64,000 nt of DNA from Bog-756 sp963845485 (GCA_963845485.1 CAWJSI010000014.1:62001-126000), one strand, 5' to 3'; counted from the first letter of the stretch, positions 1 through 8,450 are shown. Numbers and translations are program-made. Notes: generated by a model not told the origin, from the letters alone.

Positions 1-1232
1 TCACAGGGGATCAGCTTGGTCCCCTGGTGGATGAGTTGGTAGAAGGCGTGCTGGCCGTTGGTGCCGGGCTCACCCCAGAAGATCTCCCCGGTCTGGCCCC
101 ACACCGGGGACCCGTCCCGACGGACCGACTTGCCGTTGGACTCCATGGTCAGCTGCTGGAGGTAGGCGGGGAACCGGGAGAGCCGTTGGCTGTAGGGCAG
201 CACGGCGTGGGTCTCGGCACCGAAGAGGTTGTCGTACCAGACGTTGAGCATGCCCTGGATGGCCGGCATGTTGGCCTCGAGCGGGGCCGAGGCGAAGTGT
301 TCGTCGATGGCGTGGAAGCCGGCCAGCATGTCGGCAAAGGCCTCGGGCCCGATGGCCACCATGAGGGAGAAGCCGATGGCCGAGTCATAGGAGTACCGCC
401 CGCCCACCCAGTCCCAGAACCCGAACATGTTGGCCGGATCGATGCCGAACGAGGTCACCCCCTTCTCGTTGGTGGAGACGGCCACGAAGTGTTTGGCCAC
501 GGCCTCGTCGCCGGCCCCGAGGCCGTCGAGGAGCCACTGGCGCGCCGCGGAGGCGTTGGTCAGGGTCTCGAGCGTGGTGAAGGTCTTGGAGCTCACCACA
601 AAGAGCGTCTCGGCCGGGTCGAGGTCGTGGGTCTTGTAGTAGAGGTCGACCGGGTCGATGTTCGAGACGAAGCGACACTCGATGGTCGGGTCGGCGTAGT
701 CGCGCAGCGCCTCGTAGGCCATGGCCGGTCCCAGGTCCGAGCCACCGATGCCGATGTTGACCACGGCCCGGATGCGCTTCCCGGTGGCCCCGAGCCAGTC
801 GCCGCTGCGGATCGACGTGGCCACAGTGCCCATCCGGTCGAGCACTTCGTGTACGTCGCCCACGACGTCCCGGCCGTCGACCTCGAGGTGTGAGCCCTTC
901 GGCATCCGCAGGGCTACATGGAGGACGGCCCGGTCCTCGGTGGTGTTGATGTGCTTCCCGGCGAACATGGCGTCGCGTCGCTGCTCGACGCCGGCCCGGC
1001 GGGCCACGGCCATGAGGGCACGGACCGTCTCGCTGGTGGCGCGGTGCTTCGAGTAGTCGAGATAGAGGTCCCCGGCGGACACGGTCATCGACGACCCTCG
1101 GTCGGGATCATCGGCGAACAGCTGGCGGAGATGGACGGCGTGCACCGACTCCCAGTGGTTGGTGAGCGCCTGCCACTCGGTGGTCGAGGGGATGTCCACC
1201 ACATCGTCGCTGGTCCCTGCTGTGCCGTCCAT
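1..1232 (-). CDS. pgi: glucose-6-phosphate isomerase, 3' end cut by window edge
   Basis: Catalyses the reversible conversion of glucose-6-phosphate to fructose-6-phosphate in the cytoplasm. I read this frame directly on the minus strand: it opens with ATG at 1232 (MDGTAGTSDDVVDIP) and stays open to base 1, so about 410 codons are visible of a family that is usually 440-560 residues. The SIS-type sugar isomerase signature FWDWVGGRYS and the late motif GEPGTNGQHAFYQLIHQGT, containing the active-site His region, are both present. The missing end should hold the last catalytic Lys segment (QxGVExxK). Identity is secure; the 3' end is outside the window. It is transcribed away from the response regulator at 1653, with a 420-base gap between them. 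Confidence 0.95.
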   Translation of the reverse strand, partial: MDGTAGTSDDVVDIPSTTEWQALTNHWESVHAVHLRQLFADDPDRGSSMTVSAGDLYLDYSKHRATSETVRALMAVARRAGVEQRRDAMFAGKHINTTEDRAVLHVALRMPKGSHLEVDGRDVVGDVHEVLDRMGTVATSIRSGDWLGATGKRIRAVVNIGIGGSDLGPAMAYEALRDYADPTIECRFVSNIDPVDLYYKTHDLDPAETLFVVSSKTFTTLETLTNASAARQWLLDGLGAGDEAVAKHFVAVSTNEKGVTSFGIDPANMFGFWDWVGGRYSYDSAIGFSLMVAIGPEAFADMLAGFHAIDEHFASAPLEANMPAIQGMLNVWYDNLFGAETHAVLPYSQRLSRFPAYLQQLTMESNGKSVRRDGSPVWGQTGEIFWGEPGTNGQHAFYQLIHQGTKLIPC

Positions 1233-1351
1233 GCTGCGCCTTTCCTGCCGTGTCGTCGAGGCTGAGCCGGTGGTGCCTGTCCGTCGGTGACCGGGTCCAT
1301 CGTGGCACCGCCCGGGCTGCCCTGCCCGCCCGAACGAGAAGATAACCCACC

Positions 1352-1391
1352 ATTCACTTTCCAGTGACCTGGTGATCGCGGGTTGTTCACC
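1352..1391 (+). promoter_or_regulatory. possible degenerate PHO-box array in the pgi / regulator gap
   Basis: The 420-base gap 1233-1652 between divergent genes has no convincing gene. It holds a perfect GTTCACC at 1385-1391, and going upstream at exact 11-base steps lie GATCGCG (1374), AGTGACC (1363) and ATTCACT (1352), which match the heptamer only at 4, 4 and 5 of 7 positions. Actinobacterial PhoP binds GTTCACC-like direct repeats every 11 bases. The spacing is suggestive but three of the four units are weak, so this is a tentative call. It could act on either divergent gene. Confidence 0.25.
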
Positions 1392-1652
1392 TGGGATTTC
1401 TAAGGTGCCTGTGATGGGGGCCGACCGCGACATCTTCTGTACTCGCCCGGCTCGGCCTGCGACTGTCGTCCAACCCGGGCATCCGGCCGAGCCGGCTCCA
1501 GGCTCACTCTGGCCTTCCCTGCCTCTCACGGCATCCTCACCCGCTGCGGCGCCCCGGCGGGGGCGTCGGAGCGACGGGAGCACCACGCCCTTCCGGCGAC
1601 GCTGGTGCTCCGCTCCGGCCGGCACGCGGTTCCGCCGGGCCGGTGACCGTCG

Positions 1653-2399
1653 GTGACCCTGGCCGTCCGGCCGCCCGACTACGGCCTACTCCCGCCCGAC
1701 AGCCATCCGACCATCCTCATCGTCGACGACGACGCCCAGTCGCGTGAGTGGCTGGCCGCCACACTTTCCGTGGAGGGCTTCGATGTGGTGGTGGCGGCCG
1801 ACGGATCCGAAGGCGTGGCCCAGACGGCTGCCGTCCAACCCTCTCTGGTCCTGTTGGCCATGGAACTCGGCGATGCCCAGGGCCTCTCGGTCTACCGGCG
1901 CATCTGTTCGATCTCCTCGGTTCCCGTGATCATGGTCACCGCCCGCCGGGACGAGCTCGACGCCGTAGTGGCCCTCGAGGCCGGTGCGGCCGATCACATC
2001 ATCAAGCCACCCCGGCCCCGTGAGCTGACCGCCCGCATCCGGGCCGTCCTGCGACGGGTGGGTGACCCCGTGGCCGCCCCGGTGGTCACGGCTCCCGTCG
2101 GCGTCTACGCCCTCGGCCCGGTGCGCATCGACGTCTCGCTGCGCCAGGTGGTGGTGCGCGACCACGAGATCGAGCTGTCCCGCAAGGAGTTCGACCTCTT
2201 GACCCTGCTGGTCTCCGAAGCCGGCAATGTGGTGACCCGGACCCAGTGCATGGAGCGGATCTGGCGGGATCGGACCAAAGCGGACAGCCGCACGCTCGAC
2301 ACCCACGTGAAGCGGCTGCGCAAGAAGGTCGAGCTCACCCCGGCCGAACCCCGACACGTCCTGACGGTCCGGGGCATCGGCTACCGCTTCAAGCCCTGA
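1653..2399 (+). CDS. OmpR-family response regulator with non-phosphorylatable receiver
   Basis: A 248-residue DNA-binding regulator with a receiver domain (about residues 20-135) and an OmpR/PhoB winged-helix effector (about 150-246, ending in TVRGIGYRFKP). The acidic pocket D25-D27, the Thr of VTAR and K118 are kept. However, the phospho-acceptor position reads LVLLAMEL, with Ala69 where the family has Asp. The codon is GCC, so this is not an ambiguous base. It should therefore not be activated by aspartyl phosphorylation in the usual way (inference). No histidine kinase is adjacent. The start is GTG at 1653; it is weakly supported, but the receiver begins only about 18 residues later. It is followed by the fluoride riboswitch and crcB genes in the same direction, 156 bases away. 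Confidence 0.88.
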   Translation: MTLAVRPPDYGLLPPDSHPTILIVDDDAQSREWLAATLSVEGFDVVVAADGSEGVAQTAAVQPSLVLLAMELGDAQGLSVYRRICSISSVPVIMVTARRDELDAVVALEAGAADHIIKPPRPRELTARIRAVLRRVGDPVAAPVVTAPVGVYALGPVRIDVSLRQVVVRDHEIELSRKEFDLLTLLVSEAGNVVTRTQCMERIWRDRTKADSRTLDTHVKRLRKKVELTPAEPRHVLTVRGIGYRFKP

Positions 2400-2471
2400 G
2401 GAGCGCGCGCTCACGACAGGGGACTAGTGCCGGACACCCTCCCGGACCCGACCGTGTCCTAGGATCGAAGC

Positions 2472-2520
2472 GGCGATGGGGTTCGCCGTAACCGCCGGTA
2501 CCCGGCTGATGACTCCTACC
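2472..2520 (+). promoter_or_regulatory. fluoride riboswitch (crcB motif)
   Basis: The leader of crcB1 carries the recognisable fluoride riboswitch core: GGCGATGGGGTTCGCC at the 5' side, then AACCGCC, and the highly conserved TGATGACTCCTACC at the 3' side. It ends 35 bases before the crcB1 ATG, leaving room for the AAGGAG ribosome binding site at 2545-2550. The aptamer binds fluoride via Mg2+ and switches on fluoride exporters, which matches the two genes downstream. Whether control is at translation or transcription termination cannot be told by eye. Confidence 0.92.
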
Positions 2521-2555
2521 GGAAGAGCACGCACGCGAGACCGGAAGGAGCGACC

Positions 2556-3056
2556 ATGCCCTCAGCCCGAGCTAGCTCGGGGCCGTCGGTGCCCGAGGTC
2601 CCGCTGCGACTGGTGGCCATCGCCGTAGGCGGCGCCCTCGGCACCCTGGCCCGCTACGGCACCGAGCGCGCCATCGTGTCCTCGGCGGCCGGGTTCCCCT
2701 GGGCCACCTTCGTCGTCAACGTGGTCGGTTCGTTCCTGCTCGGGCTCGTCGTGACCCTGGTGGTCGAGCGGTGGCCCCCGACCCGTTTCGTGCGGCCGTT
2801 CGCCGCCATCGGGTTCTGCGGCGGGTTCACCACCTTCTCGACCGTCAGCGTCGAGACGGCACAGCGGCTCCAGCACGGTCACGTCGGGCTGGCCGTCGGC
2901 TACGTGGCCGCTTCGCTGGTGGCGGGATGCGGGGCGGCCCTCGTCGGGATGCTGGTGGGCCGAGGTCACCTGAGGCCGGACGCGGCCGGTGGGCTCCCCG
3001 ATCCTGACGACGTGGGAACCCTCGCTCCCCCCGATCCCGGTGCGGGCCCCTCATGA
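2556..3056 (+). CDS. crcB: fluoride channel/exporter subunit CrcB (first copy)
   Basis: Small membrane protein of the Fluc/CrcB family that exports fluoride. 166 residues with four hydrophobic segments; family landmarks are the early GGALGTLARY, the Asn-bearing NVVGSFLLG and the signature GFCGGFTTFSTVSVE containing the conserved TTFST track. It carries a hydrophilic Pro/Asp-rich C-terminal tail of about 30 residues that most CrcB proteins lack. ATG at 2556 is preceded by GGAAGGAG. Its stop overlaps the start of the second copy by 4 bases (ATGA). It lies directly under a fluoride riboswitch. Paired, non-identical crcB genes usually give a heterodimeric channel in Gram-positive bacteria. Confidence 0.95.
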   Translation: MPSARASSGPSVPEVPLRLVAIAVGGALGTLARYGTERAIVSSAAGFPWATFVVNVVGSFLLGLVVTLVVERWPPTRFVRPFAAIGFCGGFTTFSTVSVETAQRLQHGHVGLAVGYVAASLVAGCGAALVGMLVGRGHLRPDAAGGLPDPDDVGTLAPPDPGAGPS

Positions 3057-3421
3057 TCGTGGTCGGGGTCATGGTGGCCGGGGCCTGCGGGGCGGTCCTC
3101 CGGTACCTGGTCGACCATGCGGTCCAGCGTCGGTCCCGGGGGGCGCTCCCCGTCGGCACCCTGGTCATCAACGTGAGCGGCTCCTTCCTCCTCGGGCTCC
3201 TGACTGCCTCCGCCCTCCACCACGGGGTGTCGACGGCCTGGCTCACCGTGGCCGGCACCGGCCTGATCGGTGCCTACACCACCTTTTCGACCTTCGCCTT
3301 CGACACCGTGCGCCTGGCCGAGGGCGGTCGCTGGCGGCCGGCCCTGCTCAACGTGGCGGCCAGCATCGGACTCGGGCTGGGTGCGGCGGCCCTCGGATTG
3401 GTCCTCGGTTCAACGGTCTGA
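3053..3421 (+). CDS. crcB: fluoride channel/exporter subunit CrcB (second copy)
   Basis: 122 residues, close to the normal CrcB length, with four transmembrane segments, the NVSGSFLLG motif and GAYTTFSTFAFD, the conserved TTFSTF of Fluc channels. It starts at ATG 3053 inside the stop of the first copy, so the two are translationally coupled. The two copies are diverged (for example GFCGGFTTFSTV versus GLIGAYTTFSTF), consistent with the antiparallel heterodimer arrangement known for paired Fluc subunits rather than a recent duplication. Confidence 0.95.
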   Translation: MIVVGVMVAGACGAVLRYLVDHAVQRRSRGALPVGTLVINVSGSFLLGLLTASALHHGVSTAWLTVAGTGLIGAYTTFSTFAFDTVRLAEGGRWRPALLNVAASIGLGLGAAALGLVLGSTV

Positions 3422-3449
3422 CCAGGGGCGACAATCAGCGACCGACAAC

Positions 3450-3478
3450 GTTTACCCAATGATCACCCCGGTGTCGCC
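3450..3478 (+). promoter_or_regulatory. putative PHO box upstream of the PhoP-like regulator
   Basis: Two strong heptamers in 11-base register, GTTTACC (3450-3456) and GATCACC (3461-3467), each match GTTCACC at 6 of 7 positions; a third, weak unit TGTCGCC follows at 3472. They lie 60-90 bases upstream of the regulator ATG at 3539. PhoP-type regulators in actinobacteria bind such repeats and commonly autoregulate. This is a sequence match plus context; binding is not shown. Confidence 0.45.
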
Positions 3479-3538
3479 CGACGGACGTCCACCGTTCATC
3501 TGACCTCCTTACTCTCCGTCCGGAGGTGTAGGTGGCAG

Positions 3539-4375
3539 ATGGTGACCGACGGCGAGCGCATCAGGGTCCTCGTGGTGGAGGACGAGGAGTCCTATCGCCA
3601 GGCCCTGGTCTCGGGACTGGGCCGCGAGGGCTTCGAGGTCGAGGTGTGCGCCGATGGCGTGCAGGCCCTGCGGAGCCTGATCGAGCGGCCTCCGGACATC
3701 GTCTTGTTGGACATCCTGTTGCCGGGCATGCGGGGTATCGAGGTATGCCGCCGGATGCGGGAGGTGTCCTCGGTCCCCATCGTGATGGTCAGCGCCGTGG
3801 ACGCCGAACTCGACGTCGTCCTGGGCTTCGAGCTGGGCGCGTCGGGCTACGTCACCAAGCCGTTCCGACTCCGCGAGCTGGTGGCCCGGATGCACGCCAT
3901 CCTCCGGCGGGTCTCACCGCTCCCGGATTCGGGTGCGAACCCCGGCGGTCCCGATCTCGCGCCCGAGGCCGAGACGCCCCACCACCCGCCCGACTCCCTC
4001 ACCAGCTTCGGTTCGGTGGCCGTCGACTTCGTCCGGCGTGAGGTCACCGTCTCGGGGGTCCGCACCCACCTCTCCCGCCGTGAGTTCGAGCTCCTGGCCG
4101 TGCTGCTCTCCCCGCCCCGCTGGGTGCGGACGAGGGACGAGTTGATCGACCTGTTATGGATCGACCGTTCCCTGTCGGACAGCAGGACCCTCGACACCCA
4201 CATCCACCGGCTGCGGGCCAAGCTCGAGCCAGATCCGGCCGAGCCCCGCTACATCGTCACCGTGCGGGGGGTGGGCTTCCGCATCGACCCCGACGGCGCG
4301 CCCGGACCGCCGCCCCTGCCCCGTCCGGACAACGAGGCTCTCCTCGAGGCCGACGACCGGTCGCCGGCGACCTAG
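3539..4375 (+). CDS. OmpR-family response regulator, PhoP/RegX3-like
   Basis: 278-residue two-component regulator. Receiver at about residues 8-122 with acidic pocket E14/D15, phospho-acceptor D58 (IVLLDILLPGM), S85 and K107 all present. A linker of about 30 residues precedes a winged-helix OmpR DNA-binding domain ending VRGVGFRIDP. ATG at 3539 follows GGAGGT at 3522-3527. Position next to pstSCAB, and PHO-box-like repeats both in its own promoter and before pstS, suggest it is the phosphate-starvation regulator (PhoP or RegX3 type). The partner sensor kinase is not adjacent and not in the window. Its stop codon overlaps the pstB stop on the other strand (tag/cta at 4372-4375), a convergent overlap. 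Confidence 0.9.
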   Translation: MVTDGERIRVLVVEDEESYRQALVSGLGREGFEVEVCADGVQALRSLIERPPDIVLLDILLPGMRGIEVCRRMREVSSVPIVMVSAVDAELDVVLGFELGASGYVTKPFRLRELVARMHAILRRVSPLPDSGANPGGPDLAPEAETPHHPPDSLTSFGSVAVDFVRREVTVSGVRTHLSRREFELLAVLLSPPRWVRTRDELIDLLWIDRSLSDSRTLDTHIHRLRAKLEPDPAEPRYIVTVRGVGFRIDPDGAPGPPPLPRPDNEALLEADDRSPAT

Positions 4376-5229
4376 CCGAAGCGGCCGTTCACGTAGTCGA
4401 GGGTGCGGGGGTCCGTGGGCTCACTGAACAGCTTGGCCGTCGGGCCGAACTCGATGAGCTCGCCGGCCTTGTCCTCACCCATGAGGAGGAAGGCACACCG
4501 GTCCGAGACCCGCATGGCCTGTTGCATGTTGTGGGTCACGATGATGATGGTCACCCGGTGCTTCAGCTCACCGACCAGCTCCTCGATGCGCTTGGTGGCG
4601 ATGGGGTCGAGGGCCGAGGTGGGCTCGTCCATCAACAACACCTCGGGCTCCACCGCCAACGCCCGGGCGATGCACAGGCGCTGCTGCTCGCCGCCGGACA
4701 GGGTGGAGGCGTGGGCCTTCAGCCGGTCCCGCACGCTGTCCCAGAGGGCGGCGCCGATCAGGGCCGACTCGGCCGCCTCGTCGAGGAGGGACTTCTTGCG
4801 CACACCGTTGAACTTGAGCCCGGCCACCGTGTTCTCGTAGATGCTCATGGTCGGGAAGGGGTTGGGACGCTGGAACACCATGCCCACCCGGCTGCGGAGC
4901 AGGGTGGCGTCCGTCGAGTTGGCGTTGACATCGAGGTCGCCGAGCATGATCTTCCCGCTCACCCCGGCGGTGCGCACCGTGTCGTGCATGCGGTTGAGCG
5001 CCCGGAGCAGGGTGGTCTTCCCCGAGCCCGAGGGACCGATGAGTGCGGTGATCTCGCCCTCGTGGACATCGAAGCTGACGTCGCGCACCGCCTTGCGACC
5101 GGCGAAGGCCACGGACACGTCGTCCAGGGTCATTACCGGCTTGCCGAGCGGTGGTTCCAACAGCACTTGCGCGGTGTTCAACGAGAGCCCTTCCGTGGCT
5201 TGGGGGGTAGCGGCCGGATCAATCATCAT
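4372..5229 (-). CDS. pstB: phosphate ABC transporter ATP-binding protein PstB
   Basis: Cytoplasmic ATPase that powers the high-affinity phosphate importer. 285 residues: Walker A GPSGSGKTT, Q-loop region GMVFQRPNPFPTMS (typical of PstB), ABC signature LSGGEQQRL, Walker B VLLMDEPTSALDP and switch His in VTHNMQQA. The first ATG (5229) overlaps the pstA stop as ATGA; a second ATG follows immediately, so either may be used. Last gene of pstS-pstC-pstA-pstB; no phoU follows, because the convergent regulator gene abuts it. Confidence 0.97.
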   Translation of the reverse strand: MMIDPAATPQATEGLSLNTAQVLLEPPLGKPVMTLDDVSVAFAGRKAVRDVSFDVHEGEITALIGPSGSGKTTLLRALNRMHDTVRTAGVSGKIMLGDLDVNANSTDATLLRSRVGMVFQRPNPFPTMSIYENTVAGLKFNGVRKKSLLDEAAESALIGAALWDSVRDRLKAHASTLSGGEQQRLCIARALAVEPEVLLMDEPTSALDPIATKRIEELVGELKHRVTIIIVTHNMQQAMRVSDRCAFLLMGEDKAGELIEFGPTAKLFSEPTDPRTLDYVNGRFG

Positions 5230-6140
5230 CGTCTCTCCCTTTGCATCCGTGCTGCGAGCACGCGACTTCCCACGCTCAGCACCAAAACGATCACCATCAG
5301 TAGAAGGGCAGCACCCCAGGCGACCTGGATCAGGTCGTCGTAGGGCTGACTGCTGTAGTTGTAAATCAGGATCGGCAGGGCTTCCATGGGCTTGGTCGGA
5401 TTCCACTGGAGGTACTGATTCCCGAAGATGGTCAGCAGCAGCGGGGCCGTCTCCCCGAGCCCGCGGGCCACAGCCAGCAGCACCCCGGTGATGATGCCGG
5501 GCAGGGCCGCGGGTAGGACCACCCGGCGGGCGATGGTGGAACGACGGGCCCCGAGGGCCAGTCCCGCCTCGCTCAGGTGTGCCGGCACCCCGCGGATGGC
5601 CGTCTCGCCGGCCCGCATGATCACGGGCAGCATGATGATGCCGATGGCAAAGGCGCCGGCCAGGCCGCTGTAGCCCCCGAAGTTCCGCACGATGGCGATG
5701 TAGCCGAAGATACCGATGGTGATCGACGGCACGCCGGTCATCACGTCGGCCATGAACCGGATACCGGCGGCGATCTTGCCGTCCGACTCGGCCAGGAACA
5801 GCCCGCACAACAGGCCGACCGGCACCGTCACCACCGTGGCGATGGCCCCGATCACGATGGTGCCCACGATGGCGTTCCACACGCCACCGCCGGGAATCCC
5901 CTCGGGCACGGTCACCTTGGTGAAGAAGTCCACGCTCCAGGCGGGCAAGCCCTTGACCACCACGTAGGCGACCACGGCCACCAGTGGCACGATGGCGATT
6001 CCGAGGGCCACCCAGCACAGGCCGACCGCGATCCGCGAGTAGTTCTTCCGCCGTTTGAGGGAGGCCGAGGCCACCTTTTGGATCTGGCGGCGACGTTGGA
6101 GGATCGGATCGGCCCCGGCGTCGAAGCTCATGGTGGTCAT
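5226..6140 (-). CDS. pstA: phosphate ABC transporter permease PstA
   Basis: Integral membrane half of the phosphate importer, 304 residues, with about six hydrophobic segments beginning near residue 38 and the EAA-type cytoplasmic loop (SEAGLALGARRSTIARRVVLP) that docks on PstB. ATG 6140 (MTTMSFDAGADP) overlaps the pstC stop as ATGA, and its own stop overlaps the pstB start in the same way, so pstC-pstA-pstB are tightly coupled. The N-terminus has a basic hydrophilic stretch (RRRQIQKV..LKRRKN) before the first membrane segment. Confidence 0.96.
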   Translation of the reverse strand: MTTMSFDAGADPILQRRRQIQKVASASLKRRKNYSRIAVGLCWVALGIAIVPLVAVVAYVVVKGLPAWSVDFFTKVTVPEGIPGGGVWNAIVGTIVIGAIATVVTVPVGLLCGLFLAESDGKIAAGIRFMADVMTGVPSITIGIFGYIAIVRNFGGYSGLAGAFAIGIIMLPVIMRAGETAIRGVPAHLSEAGLALGARRSTIARRVVLPAALPGIITGVLLAVARGLGETAPLLLTIFGNQYLQWNPTKPMEALPILIYNYSSQPYDDLIQVAWGAALLLMVIVLVLSVGSRVLAARMQRERR

Positions 6141-7153
6141 CAGGCCACCGCCACCGAGGCAGCCGACGTGGCGCCGGCCGCCGGGCCCGACCCGCCGCTG
6201 GCCCGGGCCGACGACCGGACGAGTACCCGGGCCGACGCATTCACGGCGATGCCGATGACCAGGAGCACCAGGCCGGCGCCGAACAGAGCGCTCAGCTCGG
6301 TACCGGTGGCCTCGCCGAAGTTGTTCACGATGAGGGAGGGCAGCGTGGCCGCCGGGCTCTTGATGGAGTGGGCGATGTACGGGGAGTTCCCGATGACGAG
6401 GGCCACCGCCACTGTCTCGCCGAGCGCCCGGCCGGTGGCCAGGGTGAAGCCGCCGAGCAGTCCGGTGCGGGAGCCCGGGACGACCACCTTTCGCAGCACC
6501 TGCCAACGGGTGGCGCCGAGCGCCATGGCTCCCTCCACCTGTTCGTTGGGCACCACGGCGAGAACGTCCCGTGAGATGGCCACCATGGTCGGGAGCACCA
6601 TGATGAACAGGATCACGCCGGCGAGGAGCAGGCCCACCCCGCTGTTGGGGCCGTTGAACAGGCCGGTCCAGCCCAGCACCGAGGTGAGGAACGGCTCGAC
6701 GTGCTCACGGAACAGCGGGGCGAGCACGATGAGGCCCCAGAGCCCGTAGACCACGCTGGGCACGGCGGCCAGCAGCTCGACCGCCGAGGACAGCCCGGCC
6801 CGGAGCCGATGGGGGACGAGATAGGCGAGGGCCAGGGCGGTGCCGAGACCGATGGGCACGGCCAGCACCAAGGCGATGGCGGTGGTCTCGATGGTGCCGA
6901 GGATGAAGGGGAGGAGGCCGTACTTGTTGGCGTTCGGGTTCCAGGTCTTCTGGACGATCCACGAGAACCCGAGGGTGGAGAAGGCCGGGCGGGCCTGGAC
7001 GATGATGGAGATGATGTACCAGGCCACCAGGGCCACGAACAGGGTGACGACCCCGGCCAGCAGGCCCTTGTAGACGCCATTGGAGAGGGCGAAGCGCCCA
7101 TGGCGCTTCGCCCTCTCCGGCTGAGGCGTTGCCGTGGTCACGACCACTGGCAC
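6140..7153 (-). CDS. pstC: phosphate ABC transporter permease PstC
   Basis: Second permease of the phosphate importer, 337 residues, six transmembrane segments and an EAA loop (EGAMALGATRWQVLRKVVVPG). The start is GTG at 7153; upstream in-frame alternatives run into stops, and a second GTG lies 6 bases in. No clear ribosome binding site is seen, but pstS ends only 16 bases upstream, so re-initiation is likely. The C-terminus is Gly/Ser/Ala-rich. Confidence 0.95.
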   Translation of the reverse strand: MPVVVTTATPQPERAKRHGRFALSNGVYKGLLAGVVTLFVALVAWYIISIIVQARPAFSTLGFSWIVQKTWNPNANKYGLLPFILGTIETTAIALVLAVPIGLGTALALAYLVPHRLRAGLSSAVELLAAVPSVVYGLWGLIVLAPLFREHVEPFLTSVLGWTGLFNGPNSGVGLLLAGVILFIMVLPTMVAISRDVLAVVPNEQVEGAMALGATRWQVLRKVVVPGSRTGLLGGFTLATGRALGETVAVALVIGNSPYIAHSIKSPAATLPSLIVNNFGEATGTELSALFGAGLVLLVIGIAVNASARVLVRSSARASGGSGPAAGATSAASVAVA

Positions 7154-7169
7154 TCGGTCACGGCATGAC

Positions 7170-8348
7170 TCACTTGGTGAGCAGCGCCTTTCCGGTCGGG
7201 CCCTTGACGGTCAGGAGGGTGGTCCGCACCTGGTTCTGGACGGCGGGGGGCAGCGGCACGTAGTCGAGCTGCGTGGCCAGGTTCTGGCCGCCACCGGTGT
7301 GGGTGGTCCAGTCGAGGACCTTGACTACGGCCGCACCGGTCGTGGCGTTGGTCTGCTTCTGGAGCAGGATGGCCCAGCTGTAGCCCGCGATCGGGTAGCT
7401 GCCCTTGCCCGGGCCGTTCACGATCGAGAAGTTCGTGGGCGACAGGCCCGTCTTGGTGGACGCATCGGCGGCCACCGACTTGAGCGACGGGCTCACGAAG
7501 GCACCGGCGGCGTTCTTGACGGCTGCGTAGGTGAACTTGTTCTGGATGGCGTAGGCCAGCTCCACGTAGCCGATGGAGTAGGGCGTGGACTTGATGCTGG
7601 CGGCCACTCCCGAGTTCTTCGGCGACTGCACCGCCGACGATGGCCAGGCGATGGTCTTGTTCACTCCCAAGGTCCACGCGGTGGCCGCTGGGCCGCCGAG
7701 CGAGTTCAGGTAGTTGGTGAAGATGTAGGTGGTACCTGAGCTGTCGGCCCGGACTTCAGGGACGATGGGCTTGGCAGGCAGTGACACGCCCGGGTTGGTC
7801 GCCTTGATCTGCGAGGCGTTCCAGGTGGTGATGTTGCCCTCGAAGATGCCCACGATCGTCGGGCCGGTCAGCTTCAGCTGCTTCGTCACGCCCGGCAGGT
7901 TGTAGGAGACGGTCACGCCACCGAGGGTGTCGGGCACCTGGAGCACCGGACCCGACGAGGCCGGGACCTTGGCCAGGTCGGAGGCGGCCATGGGCACGTC
8001 CGAGGCGGCGAAGTTGACGGTGCCGGCCTGGAACGATGTGATGCCCTGGCCCGAGCCCACACCCTGATAGTTGACCTGCACGCCGGAGTTCTTGCCCGTG
8101 TAGGCGTAGAAGGCGCTGGTGAAGAAGGGCTGGACGAAGGTGGAGCCCGCGGCCTGGATGGACGCCGAAGGCGCCTTCAGGTCGGCGGCGATGTACGCCG
8201 AGTTGTTGGCGGCGACCGTAGCCGCGCCGGCGGCCGAGGCACCGACGGTGGAGAGGAGGGCGCCGGCAGCGACGAGGGAGGTCACTGCCACGATCGCCCT
8301 TTTCCGCCGGGGCCCCGCTTTAGCCTGGGGGGTCATGTCTGAGTCCAC
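7170..8348 (-). CDS. pstS: phosphate-binding protein PstS
   Basis: Extracytoplasmic phosphate receptor of the Pst transporter. 392 residues with a Sec-type signal peptide (basic GPRRKR then a hydrophobic core to about residue 42, ending in an AGA-type cleavage region) and no lipobox Cys, so it is probably released or wall-associated rather than a lipoprotein. Phosphate-site motifs are visible: GSTFVQPFF, GVGSGQGI, NFAASDVPM and RADSSGTTYIF. GTG at 8348 is preferred because GGAGG lies 11 bases upstream; ATG at 8336 is an alternative with no ribosome binding site. First gene of the operon, under the PHO box at 8451-8490. Confidence 0.96.
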   Translation of the reverse strand: MDSDMTPQAKAGPRRKRAIVAVTSLVAAGALLSTVGASAAGAATVAANNSAYIAADLKAPSASIQAAGSTFVQPFFTSAFYAYTGKNSGVQVNYQGVGSGQGITSFQAGTVNFAASDVPMAASDLAKVPASSGPVLQVPDTLGGVTVSYNLPGVTKQLKLTGPTIVGIFEGNITTWNASQIKATNPGVSLPAKPIVPEVRADSSGTTYIFTNYLNSLGGPAATAWTLGVNKTIAWPSSAVQSPKNSGVAASIKSTPYSIGYVELAYAIQNKFTYAAVKNAAGAFVSPSLKSVAADASTKTGLSPTNFSIVNGPGKGSYPIAGYSWAILLQKQTNATTGAAVVKVLDWTTHTGGGQNLATQLDYVPLPPAVQNQVRTTLLTVKGPTGKALLTK

Positions 8349-8450
8349 TGGTGCCCGAACCTCCGTGAGTCGATGCTCTGAGTTGACGCTCGGCCCTGGT
8401 GGACGAGGTCAGGGCGCATCCAACGCCCCGCAAGGACCGTACTGAGCCGA

